Shown: positions 62,113 to 64,000 of the stretch, piece after piece
How the letters are laid out: the number at the start of each line of letters is the position of its first letter
Position numbering within the stretch: position 1 is the stretch's first letter
Source of the DNA: Ferrovibrio sp046297895
Lineage (GTDB): Bacteria; Pseudomonadota; Alphaproteobacteria; Ferrovibrionales; Ferrovibrionaceae
NCBI RefSeq assembly: GCF_046297895.1
Contig: NZ_JBKBHC010000005.1
Coordinates: forward strand, 124,001-188,000
DNA: 64,000 nucleotides
Direction of reading: 5' to 3'
The notes under the pieces: generated by a model
Database searches by the model: none
Told to the model about the DNA's origin: nothing
What the model saw: only the letters and a program-made list of their open reading frames with translations
Made by a program: the position numbers and the translations under genes

Positions 62113-63420
62113 TCAGGCTTTCGGGTAGATCGGGAAGCGGCCGCACAGGGCCACCACCTTCTCGGCCACTGCCCGCTCGACATCGGAATTGTCGTTGCTC
62201 TTCTTCACCAGGCCGTCCAGTACATCGGCGATCAGGCCGCCGATCTGCCGGAATTCGGCAACGCCGAAGCCGCGCGTGGTGCCGGCCGGACTGCCCAGTC
62301 TCACGCCCGAGGTGACGGTCGGCTTTTCGGTATCGAACGGCACGCCGTTCTTGTTGGTAGTGATGCGGGCGCGCTCCAGGCTTTCGACGCAGACATTGCC
62401 TTTCAGGCCTTTCGAGCGCAGATCGACCAGCATCAGATGATTGTCGGTGCCGCCGGAAACAAGGTCGTAACCGCGCTCCTGCAATGCGCCTGCCATGGCC
62501 TTGGCGTTGTCGATCACCGCCTGGGCGTAGGTGCGGAATTCCGGCGACAGCGCCTCGCCGAAAGCAACCGCTTTGGCGGCGATCACATGCATCAGGGGCC
62601 CGCCCTGCAGGCCGGGAAACACTGCCGAGTTGATCTTCTTCGCCAGCGCCTCGTCGTTGGTCAGAACCATGCCCCCACGCGGGCCGCGCAGGGTCTTGTG
62701 CGTGGTGGTGGTGGCCACATGTGCATGCGGGAACGGGCTGGGATGCACGCCTCCGGCCACCAGACCGGCGAAATGGGCCATGTCGACCATGAAGACCGCG
62801 CCGATGCTGTCAGCGATCTGGCGGAAGCGGGCGAAATCCCAGAAGCGCGGATAGGCCGAGCCGCCGGCAATGATCAGCTTGGGCTTGTGCTGCTCGGCAA
62901 GCTTGGCCACCTGCTCCATGTCGATGCGCTGATCGTCCTGCCGGACGGTGTAGCTGACAACGTTGAACCACTTGCCCGACTGATTGGCGGCGGCACCATG
63001 CGTCAGGTGGCCGCCGGCAGCCAGATCGAGGCCCATGAAGGTGTCGCCCGGCTTCAGCACGGCCATGAAAACCGCCTGGTTGGCCTGCGCACCGGAATGC
63101 GGCTGCACGTTGGCAAAGCCGCAGCCGAAGATTTTCTTGGCGCGCTCAATCGCCAGGCTTTCGGCGATGTCGACGAATTCGCAGCCATTGTAATAGCGCT
63201 TGCCCGGATAACCTTCGGCATACTTGTTGGTCATCACCGAGCCCTGCGCCTCCAACACGGCGCGGCTGACGATGTTCTCCGAGGCAATCAGTTCGATCTG
63301 GTTCTGCTGGCGGTCCAGTTCACCCGTGATGGACGCAAAAATCTCGGGGTCGGCCTGGGCGAGCGAACGCTCGAAAAAGCCGGCATGGGTAACGGTGGGC
63401 TTGGCGGCGGTGCTGGACAT
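62113..63420 (-). CDS. glyA: Serine hydroxymethyltransferase
   Basis: PLP enzyme of 435 residues that makes glycine from serine, and gives C1 units. The PLP lysine is in TTTTHKTLRGPRGG. It also has the GKRYYNGCEFVD stretch. The leader has two copies of a 13-base repeat (63435-63464). It is followed by nrdR and the rib genes. Confidence 0.97.
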   Translation of the reverse strand: MSSTAAKPTVTHAGFFERSLAQADPEIFASITGELDRQQNQIELIASENIVSRAVLEAQGSVMTNKYAEGYPGKRYYNGCEFVDIAESLAIERAKKIFGCGFANVQPHSGAQANQAVFMAVLKPGDTFMGLDLAAGGHLTHGAAANQSGKWFNVVSYTVRQDDQRIDMEQVAKLAEQHKPKLIIAGGSAYPRFWDFARFRQIADSIGAVFMVDMAHFAGLVAGGVHPSPFPHAHVATTTTHKTLRGPRGGMVLTNDEALAKKINSAVFPGLQGGPLMHVIAAKAVAFGEALSPEFRTYAQAVIDNAKAMAGALQERGYDLVSGGTDNHLMLVDLRSKGLKGNVCVESLERARITTNKNGVPFDTEKPTVTSGVRLGSPAGTTRGFGVAEFRQIGGLIADVLDGLVKKSNDNSDVERAVAEKVVALCGRFPIYPKA

Positions 63421-63434
63421 CGGGGTACTCCGGC

Positions 63435-63464
63435 TCTGGGTATTCTGGGGGTCTGGGTATTCTG
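63435..63464 (-). repeat. Tandem direct repeat in the glyA leader
   Basis: TCTGGGTATTCTG occurs twice (63435-63447 and 63452-63464), at a period of 17 bases, between the rpiB stop and the glyA start. It could bind a regulator, but the first copy ends 15 bases from the start, so its position is also within the ribosome-binding area. Confidence 0.55.
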
Positions 63465-63471
63465 CTTGCGG

Positions 63472-63915
63472 TCAGGCGGGCTGACCGAGTTTCTCCACCC
63501 GGCGGGCATGGCGGCCGCCGGCGAAGGGGGTTTCGAGGAAGGCTTTCAGGCAGTCGCGCGCCGTTTCCACGCCGATCAGGCGGGCGCCAAGTGCCAGCAC
63601 ATTCGCATCGTTATGCTCGCGGCACAGACGGGCGCTGGTCGTGTCGTGACAGAGCGCAGCGCGGCAGCCGGGCACGCGATTGGCGGCAATGGATATGCCG
63701 ATCCCGGTGCCGCAGACGGCGACCCCCATCTGCGCCTGCCCCTCGGCCACGGCCTGGGCCAGTTTGCGGCCGAAATCGGGGTAATCGACGCTGTCGGGGC
63801 CGTTGGTGCCGAGGTCGAGGACCGCATAGCCCTGGGCCTTAAGCTCGTCCCGCAGCAGGTTTTTCAGTTCGAAACCGGCATGATCGGCGGCAAGAGCGAC
63901 CGTGGGCTTGGACAT
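63472..63915 (-). CDS. rpiB: Ribose-5-phosphate isomerase B
   Basis: Enzyme of 147 residues that interconverts ribose-5-phosphate and ribulose-5-phosphate. It has ALAADHAGFELKN, the GTGIGISIAANRVPGCRAAL motif with the Cys of VAVCGTG and LCREHNDANVLALGARL. It lies 51 bases upstream of glyA, a conserved pair. The upstream sequence to the end of the window holds no gene that I can see. Confidence 0.95.
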   Translation of the reverse strand: MSKPTVALAADHAGFELKNLLRDELKAQGYAVLDLGTNGPDSVDYPDFGRKLAQAVAEGQAQMGVAVCGTGIGISIAANRVPGCRAALCHDTTSARLCREHNDANVLALGARLIGVETARDCLKAFLETPFAGGRHARRVEKLGQPA

Positions 63916-64000
63916 CGGCAGAGCACCTCGGGAAAAGACGCCGGACCCTACAATATCCGGTGGCAGGTGCCAACCCCAGCAACAAGGGAAATGGGTGGGC

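Overview
The window is a stretch of GC-rich chromosome from an alphaproteobacterium, most likely in or near the Rhodospirillales. The evidence is gene order. The blocks bc1 chaperone-DUF177-rpmF-plsX-fabH-ihfA-merR, yajC-secD-secF-Mth938, metG-tatD-MBL hydrolase and nrdR-ribD-ribE-ribBX-ribH-nusB-thiL-fliL are all typical of that class. I cannot name a genus. No prophage, insertion sequence, CRISPR array or rRNA was seen, and there is one tRNA (Pro-GGG). Genes are dense, and no gene-free stretch exceeds about 300 bases.

Layout. 1-2335: end of an aldehyde dehydrogenase, then a chromate-resistance pair (ChrA with a rhodanese-ChrB protein). 2478-6543: dprA, plsY, pyrC and pyrB, all leftward. 6618-13128: a rightward run with an unknown protein, a TPR/glycosyltransferase-like protein, metG, tatD, a metallo-beta-lactamase-fold hydrolase and an ELM1-like protein. 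13257-20114: a seven-gene exbB-exbD-tonB-imelysin-diheme (DUF1111)-imelysin-DUF1513 operon, probably for iron, with a palindrome over its promoter. 20235-23404: malate synthase G with a divergent LysR regulator. 23464-28788: a sugar cluster made of a beta-propeller protein, a GH1 beta-glucosidase, glucokinase and an SbmA/ABC-like membrane protein whose ATPase motifs are degenerate. 28785-30175: an FNR-type box ahead of an alpha/beta hydrolase and a phosphoribosyltransferase. 30257-32671: mazG, then a small stress operon (two CsbD paralogues, one exported, plus DUF883 and a membrane protein) behind an EcfG-like promoter. 32747-38631: ssb divergent from uvrA, then a GlcG-like protein, recX and trmFO. 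38628-43664: NDUFAF6-like synthase, a PuuD-like protein, NDUFAF3-like Mth938 protein, secF, secD and yajC. 43868-45414: metal-binding and hemerythrin genes, a SpoIIAA-like protein and tRNA-Pro. 45531-50718: merR, ihfA, fabH, plsX, rpmF, DUF177, a bc1 assembly chaperone and divergent bamE. 50730-56208: cobT and cobS divergent, then a proton-pumping pyrophosphatase and an MFS transporter. 56243-63915: fliL-like, thiL, nusB, riboflavin genes, nrdR, glyA and rpiB.

Most of this is core metabolism. The parts that deserve a second look are the TonB/imelysin/diheme operon, the ABC protein without a P-loop, the EcfG-driven CsbD operon, the PyrC that lacks zinc-site residues, and the three FNR/EcfG-like sites that tie small operons to oxygen and stress control. 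All function calls come from reading motifs and gene order by eye. No database search was run.
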